Part shown: one piece after another, positions 1 to 8,604 of the stretch | Layout of the letters: every line of letters begins with the position of its first letter | Numbering within the stretch: the stretch's first letter is position 1 | Source: Pedobacter schmidteae | GTDB taxonomy: Bacteria > Bacteroidota > Bacteroidia > Sphingobacteriales > Sphingobacteriaceae | Length of the DNA stretch: 52,833 nucleotides | Direction of reading: 5' to 3' | Assembly (NCBI GenBank): GCA_945901155.1 | Contig: CAMDKO010000007.1 | Span: 1-52,833, forward strand | Made by a program: the position numbers and the translations under genes | The notes under the pieces: model-generated | What the model was told of the DNA's origin: nothing | What the model saw: only the letters and a program-made list of their open reading frames with translations | Database searches by the model: none

Positions 1-537
1 CTGGATATTATACGTATTGGTACTTCGGGAACTGTTCAAGAAGATATACCAATGGATAGTATTATAGTTTCTGAATATGGTTTAGGACTTGATTCCCTGA
101 TGCAATATTATGTACACGAGCTTTCTAGTGATGAACGCTTATTGCAAAAGGCTGTAAGCACTCATTTTTATAGTTTAAAGGGTACTTCATCCTATGTCTC
201 GTCAGCTGATCATGGTTTGTTAAAAACAATTGGCAAAGATCTTATAAAAGGTATAACCCTTACAGCCCCTGGATTTTATTCACCTCAGGGTCGAGAAGTA
301 CGTGCAAAAGCTTCATTTCCTGATCTATTAAAGCTATTTCGTTCATTCTCTTTTGAAGAACACAGAATTGCAAATTTGGAGATGGAAACTGCCGGGATAT
401 ATGCTTTGTCAAAAGCTTTAGGTCACAAAGCGCTATCTATTAATGCGATATTAGCAAATAGGGTTAGCCATAAATTTTCTTCCAATCCAGCTAAAATAAT
501 TGATGGAGCAATTCAATTGGTATTATCTAGGCTTTAA
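1..537 (+). CDS. Nucleoside phosphorylase (uridine phosphorylase-like), 5' truncated
   Basis: This frame is open from the first base of the window, so the gene starts outside it. About 178 C-terminal residues are present and end at TAA (535-537). The first residues contain IGTSGTVQEDIP, the phosphate-binding GTSG-type loop of the PNP/UDP phosphorylase family, and NLEMETAGIYAL is the family's nucleoside-binding EMET segment. By family, the enzyme cleaves a nucleoside with phosphate to a base and (deoxy)ribose 1-phosphate. A downstream ATG at 52 lies inside the domain and is not the true start. Ten bases separate its stop from the end of the convergent mqnA. The futalosine nucleosidase MqnB belongs to the same fold, and a role beside mqnA/mqnE cannot be excluded. 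However, the GTSG and EMET regions look more like uridine phosphorylase. Confidence 0.8.
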   Translation: MDIIRIGTSGTVQEDIPMDSIIVSEYGLGLDSLMQYYVHELSSDERLLQKAVSTHFYSLKGTSSYVSSADHGLLKTIGKDLIKGITLTAPGFYSPQGREVRAKASFPDLLKLFRSFSFEEHRIANLEMETAGIYALSKALGHKALSINAILANRVSHKFSSNPAKIIDGAIQLVLSRL

Positions 538-547
538 TAATTAATTT

Positions 548-1267
548 TTATAACGCTCTAATCAACTGATGAAATTTAACTATAGCTTTCAGTTTTTCAT
601 CATCTAGAATAAAATCCACTTTTTTCATCAGATAATTATCTAGATCAAAGTTTTCTACTTTATCTAAAGTTTTTAAAATTTCTTCTTTATGATCAATACC
701 TAGTTTTAAGGCCTCATTAAATGATATTTTAAAGGTTTCAGAGATTGGTTTATTAGATGCCCAAACAGCAAATGCAAAAGGTAAACCAGTAAAATTGAAC
801 CATTCTTGAGCAAGATCATAAGGGTATAGAAATTTTTCTTTCTTCCCGAATGTTCTGTCGCCAATTTGAACGAATGCATCGGCTTGATCATGATCCACAA
901 ATTCAGGATTGATTTTCCAAAAATTCTTGAGTAGTACTTGAGCAAGATTATTAGAGGTTCGTGATTGTGTATCTAATTGAAGTGTTTTAATCTCACGAAT
1001 TGGTTTATTACTGAAAATAAAAACAGAATCAACAGCTCCATTTGCTCCTATACAATAATTAGAAATAATCTGATAATCCTTAACATGAAGTAATGCGGCA
1101 ACAGGAACAAGACCTATATCTACCTTGTTTTCAATTAGTTTACTAGCACAATCTGAAGGAACATCTAAGCTTAATTCAATTTGATCCAGAATACCTGAAT
1201 GCATTAATCCATATACGAAAGGTTTGGAATTGGTATAGGAAACGGCAGATACTTTTATCTTATTCAA
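548..1267 (-). CDS. mqnA: Chorismate dehydratase MqnA (menaquinone, futalosine pathway)
   Basis: The 239-residue product matches the MqnA/MqnD periplasmic-binding-like fold. The N-terminus KVSAVSYTNSKPF and the following DIGLVPVAAL segment are typical of MqnA. In the futalosine pathway MqnA dehydrates chorismate to 3-enolpyruvylbenzoate, the substrate of MqnE. The start is a TTG at 1267 that overlaps the TGA stop of the upstream gene (TTGA). No ATG or GTG lies between this TTG and the preceding in-frame stop, and the next internal Met would remove the conserved N-terminus. It is the last gene of a three-gene leftward operon led by mqnE, with every junction overlapping by 4 nt. Confidence 0.9.
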   Translation of the reverse strand: MNKIKVSAVSYTNSKPFVYGLMHSGILDQIELSLDVPSDCASKLIENKVDIGLVPVAALLHVKDYQIISNYCIGANGAVDSVFIFSNKPIREIKTLQLDTQSRTSNNLAQVLLKNFWKINPEFVDHDQADAFVQIGDRTFGKKEKFLYPYDLAQEWFNFTGLPFAFAVWASNKPISETFKISFNEALKLGIDHKEEILKTLDKVENFDLDNYLMKKVDFILDDEKLKAIVKFHQLIRAL

Positions 1268-1893
1268 AACTGATCTAAATGGTATTCTAAATGGTTAGTA
1301 TTATTAAAATCAAGGATATGAAATTCTTTGCCATCAAATCCAATTTTATAAAGTGTTGTGTTTGAGTGAGGAAAGGTATCCATTTCGCTGAGTGGCTGAT
1401 TGGTCAATAAACAAAGAAATAAACGCATGGCACGCCCATGCATACAGATCAATATATTTTTGTCATTATTTTCTTCTCTTAATTTTTCAAGTACGATTAA
1501 CTGACGTTCCTTAACCTCTAAGGGGCTTTCGCCATGCTCAAATTTGTGATGAAGTTGGCCAGATCTCCAGTTATGTGTTATATTTTCAAAATCTGATCTA
1601 ATTTTTTCAGTACTTTCTTGGCCTTCATGTATACCCCAGCCTAATTCATCCAAACCAGGATATTGGGTCCATGGTATAGTACTTTCTATAAATTTTTGAA
1701 CTGTTTGATGCGTCCTTTTTAAACTAGAAGTATATATTTGATCGAATGGAATATGTTTATAGGTTCTGTAAAATGAATCGGCCTGATATCTACCAGTATC
1801 ATTTAATTCAGAATCCATTCCACGACCCTGAACAATGCCGAGCTTGTTCAGTTCTGTTTCGCCATGCCGGATTATATAGATTGTTTTCTTCAA
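1264..1893 (-). CDS. Histidine phosphatase family protein (phosphoglycerate mutase-like)
   Basis: The 209-residue protein has the RHGE motif of the histidine phosphatase superfamily at residues 9-12 (catalytic His10). A second catalytic His lies in the C-terminal ICMHGRAM segment. Family members are cofactor-dependent mutases or phosphatases of small molecules such as sugar phosphates, cobalamin precursors or nucleotides; the substrate here cannot be read from sequence. It sits between mqnE and mqnA and overlaps both by 4 nt, so it is almost certainly translated from the same mRNA. The start is TTG at 1893, overlapping the mqnE TGA; no ATG is available upstream in frame. A role in removing a phosphate linked to menaquinone synthesis is an inference from position only. 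Confidence 0.8.
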   Translation of the reverse strand: MKKTIYIIRHGETELNKLGIVQGRGMDSELNDTGRYQADSFYRTYKHIPFDQIYTSSLKRTHQTVQKFIESTIPWTQYPGLDELGWGIHEGQESTEKIRSDFENITHNWRSGQLHHKFEHGESPLEVKERQLIVLEKLREENNDKNILICMHGRAMRLFLCLLTNQPLSEMDTFPHSNTTLYKIGFDGKEFHILDFNNTNHLEYHLDQF

Positions 1894-3083
1894 TTGATCA
1901 CAGGTAATTGATAATATTTAGGCTTTTCCACTTCCGGAAATTGATAATCATTATAATCAGTAACTATGGTATACATTGTGTCGCGCTCAACTGGATGTCT
2001 CCCAATTTGTTTAATCAACTCCACTAATTCCTGAGTACTCATTGCAGGATGTTGTTCTTCAGCTCCAGCCATTGAATAGATCTTTGTAGTATCATCTAAT
2101 GTGCCATCAATATCATCTACGCCAAAATTAAGTGATAATTGTGCTGTACTACGACTTATCATTGCCCAATAAGCTTTGATGTGATCAAAGTTATCTAAGT
2201 ATATTCTAGAAATTGCATAATTCCTAAGATCTTCGATAACCGAAACTTCAGGTATGTGAGACATTTGATTGTCTTGATTTCTGAATTTTAGAGGAATAAA
2301 TGTTTGAAAACCTCCTGTTCTATCTTGTAATGTCCTTAATTGATCAAGATGATCAATACGATGTTTAAATTCTTCAATATGACCGTATAGCATAGTAGCA
2401 TTTGATCGCATACCTAATTTATGCCATTCCTCATGTATTTGTAGCCATTGATCGCCAGTACATTTATCTTTTGCAATTATTTCTCTAATTTCTGGAGCAA
2501 ATATCTCAGCTCCACCACCTGGTATAGAGTTAAGACCTGCTTCTTTCATTAATTTCATTCCTGTTGCATAATCAATCTTAGCTTTTTTAAATATATAATG
2601 ATATTCAACAGGTGTTAATGCTTTTACATGAAGTTCAGGTCTGTGTTTATGAATAGCAGTAAAGAGTTCGGAGTAAAATTTCAAATCATACTGAGGCAAA
2701 ACTCCCCCCACTAGGTGTACTTCTGTTACAGGCTGTCCGTCGTATTTTTTAACGATCTCAAGCATTTCCTCAAGCGTATATTCCCAGCCTTGCGATTTTT
2801 CTTTAATCAAGACTGAATATGAGCAGAATTTACAATCATAGATACATAAATTGGTAGGCTCAATGTGAAAATTTCGATTGAAATAAGTTTTGTCGCCGTG
2901 TCGCTTTTCCCGAATATAATTTGCAAGCACGCCCAAATACCCTAATTCGGCGTTTTCATAAAGTATGATACCTTCATCAATAGAAATACGTTGATTTGAT
3001 CTAACCTTTTCTGCAATATTTTTGAGTTCTGCAGAAAGATTTGAATCCTGTATGATCAGGTCTAGGTTTGTCTCAGCTTTCAT
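1890..3083 (-). CDS. mqnE: Aminofutalosine synthase MqnE (radical SAM)
   Basis: This radical-SAM enzyme of the futalosine menaquinone pathway joins 3-enolpyruvylbenzoate to the adenosyl group of SAM to give aminofutalosine. The 4Fe-4S CX3CX2C motif is CIYDCKFC at about residues 80-87, preceded by the MqnE-type FNRNFHIEPTNLC. The downstream GGGAEIF and QTFIPL segments also fit MqnE/MqnC. I place the start at ATG 3083 (397 residues). An in-frame TTG at 3107 lies upstream of a -7 box (TACTTTTG, 3104-3097), so it would fall outside the transcript. It heads the operon mqnE-phosphatase-mqnA. The related MqnC (cyclic dehypoxanthine futalosine synthase) is less likely because the N-terminal motif differs. 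Confidence 0.92.
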   Translation of the reverse strand: MKAETNLDLIIQDSNLSAELKNIAEKVRSNQRISIDEGIILYENAELGYLGVLANYIREKRHGDKTYFNRNFHIEPTNLCIYDCKFCSYSVLIKEKSQGWEYTLEEMLEIVKKYDGQPVTEVHLVGGVLPQYDLKFYSELFTAIHKHRPELHVKALTPVEYHYIFKKAKIDYATGMKLMKEAGLNSIPGGGAEIFAPEIREIIAKDKCTGDQWLQIHEEWHKLGMRSNATMLYGHIEEFKHRIDHLDQLRTLQDRTGGFQTFIPLKFRNQDNQMSHIPEVSVIEDLRNYAISRIYLDNFDHIKAYWAMISRSTAQLSLNFGVDDIDGTLDDTTKIYSMAGAEEQHPAMSTQELVELIKQIGRHPVERDTMYTIVTDYNDYQFPEVEKPKYYQLPVIN

Positions 3084-3124
3084 TGTACTATTTGTACAAA
3101 AGTACAATATTGTACATCATTCAA
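3082..3124 (-). promoter_or_regulatory. mqnE promoter overlapped by nested GTAC palindromes
   Basis: On the minus strand a -7 box TACTTTTG (3104-3097) lies 17 nt after a TTG (3124-3122), matching the Bacteroidota promoter form. GTAC occurs four times, at 3085, 3094, 3102 and 3112. The copies build perfect palindromes: TTTGTACAAA (3091-3100), GTACAATATTGTAC (3102-3115), and ATTGTACT (3082-3089) paired with AGTACAAT (3101-3108). Their position over the -7 box and transcript start suggests a repressor operator; the regulator is unknown. Confidence 0.55.
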
Positions 3125-3266
3125 TATCATTTGCTTGTAAAAGCATATTTTTAATTTTTTTTATAGTGCCGATACATTCATTTGTAATAAATTGGTAAAA
3201 TGAGCTATCCTTTTTTATTCTTTATTTAACTTGGTACCATAAAAGAGAATATAATTTTTAAATTGA

Positions 3267-4391
3267 ATGATTATGAAGATTGAGACTATCGCTATACACG
3301 CTGGTAACACAAAAGATGAGCATAACAAAGCTGCAATCCAGCCTATTACTTTGTCAACTACTTTTGAACGTGGTGATGATGGTGGATATCCCGGAGGATT
3401 TGTTTACTCAAGAGCTGATAATCCCAATAGAAAATCTCTGGAAAATGTAATTGCAAAATTAGAAGGCGCTAATGAAGCTGCAGCTTTTTCATCAGGAAAT
3501 GCTGCTGGAGGAGCTGTATTTCAGGCTTTGGGACCCGGTGTACATATAATTGCTCCTGATGATATGTATCACGGACTTCGTAATCAATTAGTACAGGTAT
3601 TTTCTGGAATTATTGATGTAGATTTTGTTGATTTATCAAATTTAACAGCAATAAAAAATGCAATTAAACCTAAAACAAAGTTAATCTGGATTGAAACACC
3701 TTCAAATCCTTTGTTAAAGGTTTGTGATATTGCAGCAATTACTGACCTTGCAAAACATCAGGGCATTTTGGTGGTTTGTGATAATACTTTTAGCACTCCA
3801 ATGCTTCAACGACCTTTGGAATTAGGTTGTGATTTAGTTATGCATTCAACAACCAAATATCTCGGTGGACATAGCGACGTGATGGGTGGTGCTTTAGCTA
3901 CGAAAGAAAACAATGATTTCTGGAAAAAGATTAAAAGTGTACAGGTTCTTTCAGGCGCTGTTCCTTCCCCATTTGATTGTTATATGACCGTTAGAGGAAT
4001 TAAAACCTTGCCTTATAGAATGAAGGCACATAATGAGAATGCTGTTATTTTGGCTAATTTTCTTGATTCACATGAGCTGGTTGAAAAAGTATACTATCCT
4101 GGATTAATAAATCACCCTGGTCATGAGATCGCAAAAAAACAAATGAAGGCATTTGGTGCTATGTTATCATTTTTGGTAAAGGGTGGATCTGAAGAAGCCC
4201 GTAAAGTTGTTAACTCTGTTAAATTATTTCTACAGGCAACAAGTTTAGGTGGAGTTGAAAGTTTGATTGAGCATAGAGCCTCTGTTGAAGGACCAGATAC
4301 TAAAACGCCTCAAAATTTAATTCGAGTTTCTGTTGGTTTGGAAAATTCAGATGATCTTATTGAAGATTTAAATCAGGCATTATTAAAATAA
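3267..4391 (+). CDS. Trans-sulfuration PLP enzyme (cystathionine gamma-synthase/lyase family)
   Basis: The 374-residue protein belongs to the Cys/Met-metabolism PLP enzymes (fold type I). The PLP Schiff-base lysine is K197 in STTKYLGGHSDVMGG. YSRADNPNR near residue 47 is the family's tetramer-interface phosphate-binding segment, and IETPSNPLL and VVCDNTFSTP are further family signatures. Members are cystathionine gamma-synthase (MetB), cystathionine gamma-lyase or related lyases; the sequence alone does not separate these, though MetB or a lyase is more likely than MetY because of the short length. Two in-frame starts, ATG 3267 and ATG 3273, are both possible. The gene lies upstream of, and in the same direction as, the riboswitch-controlled metY operon. 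It has its own 5' region and is divergent from mqnE. Confidence 0.85.
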   Translation: MIMKIETIAIHAGNTKDEHNKAAIQPITLSTTFERGDDGGYPGGFVYSRADNPNRKSLENVIAKLEGANEAAAFSSGNAAGGAVFQALGPGVHIIAPDDMYHGLRNQLVQVFSGIIDVDFVDLSNLTAIKNAIKPKTKLIWIETPSNPLLKVCDIAAITDLAKHQGILVVCDNTFSTPMLQRPLELGCDLVMHSTTKYLGGHSDVMGGALATKENNDFWKKIKSVQVLSGAVPSPFDCYMTVRGIKTLPYRMKAHNENAVILANFLDSHELVEKVYYPGLINHPGHEIAKKQMKAFGAMLSFLVKGGSEEARKVVNSVKLFLQATSLGGVESLIEHRASVEGPDTKTPQNLIRVSVGLENSDDLIEDLNQALLK

Positions 4392-4444
4392 ATAAAAATT
4401 AATGAGCTGTAAATCAGTGTATTACATTTTAAATAAAAATTAAA

Positions 4445-4477
4445 TTTGGTTTCAATGGCAACATCCCTATATATTTG
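4445..4477 (+). promoter_or_regulatory. Promoter of the metY leader transcript
   Basis: TTTG (4445-4448) and TATATTTG (4470-4477) are separated by 21 nt. This fits the Bacteroidota TTTG/TAnnTTTG consensus. The transcript would start near 4484 and run into the riboswitch about 45 nt later. Confidence 0.65.
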
Positions 4478-4529
4478 AAATAATATTTGGTAGCAATACC
4501 AATCTGTCTTCAATAAAATTGCTTTATTG

Positions 4530-4634
4530 ATTTATACAGAAGTGGCGAGAGATCAGGCTCTATGACCCACTGACAACCCCCCGATCGGTTTCGGGGAAGG
4601 TGCCAATTCCTGTCCCGAAAGGGAAACTATAAAT
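4530..4634 (+). promoter_or_regulatory. SAM riboswitch (SAM-I / S-box type)
   Basis: P1 can form between ATTTATA (4530-4536) and TATAAAT (4628-4634). Inside it, AGTGG pairs with CCACT around the segment CGAGAGATCAGGCTCTATGA, which is the S-box P2/kink-turn arrangement. It is followed by GACAACC, a P3 stem CCCCGA/TCGGGG, the conserved GGTGCCAATTCC core, and a P4 stem TCCC-GAAA-GGGA. Order and core sequences match the SAM-I family. It lies 250 nt upstream of metY, and the 3' strand of P1 ends 10 nt before the ATG of the 42-codon leader ORF. By family, SAM binding stabilises P1 and lowers expression. No clear intrinsic terminator directly follows P1, so control may act on translation or through the downstream leader. 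Confidence 0.85.
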
Positions 4635-4644
4635 ACATATTGAA

Positions 4645-4773
4645 ATGAAAAAACAAAAACCTGCAGTTTCTGTATTTCCCCAAGCGGAAATAAAAACCAA
4701 ATTCCAAAACTTTTCTTGGTCATCATCTACATTCAACTATTGTATGTGCATGCCTTGTTGGTATTGTTGTTAA
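4645..4773 (+). CDS. Cys/Met-rich leader peptide between SAM riboswitch and metY
   Basis: This 42-codon ORF starts at ATG 4645, just after riboswitch P1, and stops at TAA 4771-4773. The N-terminal half begins MKKQKPAVSVFPQAEIK. The last ten residues are CMCMPCWYCC, with five Cys, two Met, one Trp and one Tyr. This density of one amino-acid pair at the end of a short ORF, in front of a homocysteine-synthesis operon, is the hallmark of an attenuation leader whose ribosome stalls when charged tRNA is short. The stop codon overlaps the base of a long hairpin (4773-4813). I do not recognise a named family. Expression is not proven; the alternative is a chance ORF or a small metal-binding peptide. 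Confidence 0.65.
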   Translation: MKKQKPAVSVFPQAEIKTKFQNFSWSSSTFNYCMCMPCWYCC

Positions 4774-4813
4774 TTGTTAATTCAAGATAATTCTTGAATC
4801 CATTTTTAACAAT
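4773..4813 (+). promoter_or_regulatory. Imperfect hairpin following the leader ORF
   Basis: ATTGTTAA (4773-4780) pairs with TTAACAAT (4806-4813), and TTCAAGA (4781-4787) pairs with TCTTGAA (4792-4798) around a TAAT loop. A 7-nt bulge (4799-4805) interrupts the 3' side. It starts at the leader stop codon, so a ribosome paused on the terminal Cys codons would cover its base. Only a short T run lies in the bulge, so it is not a classical terminator. It may be one arm of an attenuator, or it may control translation. Confidence 0.5.
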
Positions 4814-4872
4814 GCCCTGCTGAGTTACTCTTAATTTCTATTCTTATAAACATTTATCAAAAAAATATCTAA

Positions 4873-6189
<1,317 letters not shown>

Positions 6190-6204
6190 TTAATTTATCG
6201 ATTG

Positions 6205-6234
6205 ATCCTTCTGGAATATTTATTCCAGAAGGAT
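6205..6234 (+). promoter_or_regulatory. Perfect hairpin between metY and metX
   Basis: ATCCTTCTGGAAT (6205-6217) and its exact complement (6222-6234) enclose the loop ATTT. Only TTTATAT follows, so termination would be weak. It sits 11 nt before the metX ATG. It could be an RNase processing or stabilising element, a partial terminator that sets the metY:metX ratio, or a control on metX translation. Confidence 0.6.
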
Positions 6235-6245
6235 TTATATATACC

Positions 6246-7307
6246 ATGAATACTGTAACTATATATAAGCATACAAAGCCTTTTTGTCTGGAGAGTGGTA
6301 AAAAGATTGCAGATTTTGAGATAACTTATCACACTTATGGTACCTTAAACTCAAAAAAAGATAATGTTGTATGGGTTTGTCACGCCCTTACAGCAAATTC
6401 GGATGTATTCGATTGGTGGAAAGGCCTTTTTGGAGATAATTGCCTGTTTAATCCAAAAGAACATTTTATTGTTTGTGCCAATATATTGGGTTCTAATTAT
6501 GGAACTACCAATCCTTTAAGTGTAAATAAAGCCACAGGCCTACCCTATTTTCTTTCCTTTCCTGAATTTACTGTTCGCGATCTTGCAAAATCACATCAAA
6601 TACTAGCAGATCATTTAGGTTTGACTCAAATTGGATTAGTGATTGGTGGATCATTAGGAGGACAGCAAGCCATGGAATGGGCTATTTTGGAACCTAATAG
6701 AATTAAAAAAATGGTTCTTATAGCTACAAATGCTCAGCATTCAGCCTGGGGAATAGCATTTAATGAAAGTCAGCGACTAGCAATCACTTCCGACCGTACA
6801 TTTTATGCTCAGACACCGTCTGGAGGCAGTAAAGGATTAAAGGTTGCCAGAAGTATTGCGCTGTTATCCTACAGAAGTTATGGTACTTATGCTGCTACTC
6901 AGCTGGAGGTCAATAGCGATAAAATAAATGACTTTAAGGCTGCTTCTTACCAGAATTATCAGGGCGATAAACTGGTGAATCGCTTCAATGCTTATAGTTA
7001 TTGGTATCTGACTAAGGCAATGGACAGCCATCATGTTGGTAGAAAAAGACAATCAGTTGAAGATGCTTTAAAACAAATACAAGCCAAAACATTAGTAATT
7101 GGAATAGTGAATGATGTTCTTTTTCCAATCGAAGAGCAGCAGTTTCTAGCTAAAAGTATACCTCATGCACGTTTTTCTGAACTCCATTCTTTTTACGGTC
7201 ATGACGGCTTTTTAATTGAAACAGAGATCTTAACACAAGAAATTGGAAATTTTATCAAAAACGTAGATTCTGAAAATTCAGTAATCAGTTTGCACAAAAT
7301 AGCATAG
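6246..7307 (+). CDS. metX: Homoserine O-acetyltransferase MetX
   Basis: The 353-residue alpha/beta-hydrolase-fold enzyme transfers an acetyl group from acetyl-CoA to homoserine, giving the MetY substrate. The nucleophile elbow is GGSLGGQQ with Ser136. VCHALTANSDV near residue 44 forms the oxyanion region, and NDVLFP and YGHDGFLIE carry the expected Asp and His of the triad. The length fits the family. It is the second enzyme gene of the metY-metX-hom operon, and hom starts one base after its TAG stop. Some MetX-like enzymes use succinyl-CoA; acetyl-CoA is the usual assignment for this type and for pairing with MetY. Confidence 0.93.
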   Translation: MNTVTIYKHTKPFCLESGKKIADFEITYHTYGTLNSKKDNVVWVCHALTANSDVFDWWKGLFGDNCLFNPKEHFIVCANILGSNYGTTNPLSVNKATGLPYFLSFPEFTVRDLAKSHQILADHLGLTQIGLVIGGSLGGQQAMEWAILEPNRIKKMVLIATNAQHSAWGIAFNESQRLAITSDRTFYAQTPSGGSKGLKVARSIALLSYRSYGTYAATQLEVNSDKINDFKAASYQNYQGDKLVNRFNAYSYWYLTKAMDSHHVGRKRQSVEDALKQIQAKTLVIGIVNDVLFPIEEQQFLAKSIPHARFSELHSFYGHDGFLIETEILTQEIGNFIKNVDSENSVISLHKIA

Positions 7308-7308
7308 A

Positions 7309-8508
7309 ATGAGTAAGAGATTAACCATCGGTTTATTTGGCTTTGGAGTTGTGGGCCAAGGTTTACATGATATTATCAGTACCAAAGATCTAAACATAGA
7401 AATTAGGAAAATTGCTATAAAAAATCCAGACAAAGTACGTAGCCTACCTGAAACATTATTTACAACTAATGCCAATGTCATATTAAATGACCCAGAAATT
7501 AATACAATTATAGAACTAATTAATGATGCTGATGCAGCCTATGAAATTGTTACCAGGGCTTTAAAAAGTGGCAAAAATGTAGTTTCTGCTAATAAAAAAA
7601 TGATCGCTGAACATTTGGATGAATTAGTTGAATTACAACAGAAGTATGGTTCTTCCTTATTGTACGAAGGATCAGTATGTGGTAGTATTCCAATTATCAG
7701 AAATCTGGAGGAATATTATGATAATGAATTGCTGCATTCCATCAGTGGAATTTTTAATGGTTCATCGAATTTTATTCTTTCCAAGATCACTAATGAAGGT
7801 TTGGAATATGGAGAAGCCTTAAAGCAAGCCCAGGATTTGGGATTTGCAGAAAAGGATCCTATTCTAGATGTAGGAGGCTATGACCCCAAGTATAAACTGA
7901 TTATTGCCGCAGCACATGCATATGGTTTATTTGTAAGTCCTGCAGAGGTTTTAAATATCGGAATTCAGAATTTTTCAAACGCAGATTTAAAGTTTGCACA
8001 AGAGCATCAGCTTAAAATAAAGCTCGTTCCTACAGCTAAGAAATTAGATGATAAGGAGCTAGCCATGTATGTTATTCCTAAGCTTGTTCCTAAAACTGAT
8101 TTCCTGTATAATGTTGAGAATGAATACAATGCAGTGTCTGTAAAGGCAGCATTTGCAGATCAGCAATTATTTTATGGTAAGGGAGCCGGAGGCCATCCTA
8201 CTGGTTCTGCTGTGCTTTCGGATGTGGCGGCTTTGCGTTATGACTATCGTTATGAATACAAAAAGTTCAATCATGATTCAAAATTGAAGCTTCAAAATGA
8301 TCATGCTATCCCTGTTTACATTCGTTATAATAATGAAGATCTGATTAACACTATTCACTTTGAATTTATAGCTGAACAACATAAAAGTATGGATCTTAAC
8401 TATATTCTTGGAGGAATTAAGATCAGTGAATTGATTTTAAAGAAACAAAATATATTAGATGATGGGGCTTTTTTAGCTCAAGCTGGTGCACTTACCGAAA
8501 AATTTTAA
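7309..8508 (+). CDS. hom: Homoserine dehydrogenase
   Basis: The 399-residue monofunctional enzyme reduces aspartate semialdehyde to homoserine, the entry to methionine and threonine synthesis. The N-terminal NAD(P)-binding GFGVVGQGL motif lies at about residues 11-19. SANKKMI, GSVCGSIPIIRN and FNGSSNFILSKI are the catalytic-domain signatures, with the EKDPILDVGGYDPKYKL segment containing the conserved Asp/Lys region. There is no aspartokinase fusion. It begins one nucleotide after metX, so the two are co-translated. The operon therefore encodes the route from aspartate semialdehyde to homocysteine under SAM riboswitch control. About 97 nt of featureless sequence separate it from the convergent SGNH hydrolase. 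Confidence 0.92.
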   Translation: MSKRLTIGLFGFGVVGQGLHDIISTKDLNIEIRKIAIKNPDKVRSLPETLFTTNANVILNDPEINTIIELINDADAAYEIVTRALKSGKNVVSANKKMIAEHLDELVELQQKYGSSLLYEGSVCGSIPIIRNLEEYYDNELLHSISGIFNGSSNFILSKITNEGLEYGEALKQAQDLGFAEKDPILDVGGYDPKYKLIIAAAHAYGLFVSPAEVLNIGIQNFSNADLKFAQEHQLKIKLVPTAKKLDDKELAMYVIPKLVPKTDFLYNVENEYNAVSVKAAFADQQLFYGKGAGGHPTGSAVLSDVAALRYDYRYEYKKFNHDSKLKLQNDHAIPVYIRYNNEDLINTIHFEFIAEQHKSMDLNYILGGIKISELILKKQNILDDGAFLAQAGALTEKF

Positions 8509-8604
8509 GAACTCAAAGAGCTTAGGTTATAAGGTTTGACTAAATTTATTACAATTGAAAACTGAAAATGGGTAAATACCAAATTATTTAAAATCTTGTG
8601 GTAA

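Noticed and set aside
1-537. The first gene as futalosine hydrolase MqnB
   Set aside because: The GTSG and EMET motifs fit uridine-type phosphorylases, and the upstream part is missing; the call was kept general.
3084-3107. Extended mqnE start at TTG 3107
   Set aside because: The -7 box TACTTTTG lies downstream of this TTG, so the codon would not be transcribed; ATG 3083 is used.
4399-4412. The string AATGAGCTGTAA after the trans-sulfuration gene, repeated after mlaD near 16522
   Set aside because: Only 12 nt are shared and the surroundings differ; probably chance in AT-rich gaps.
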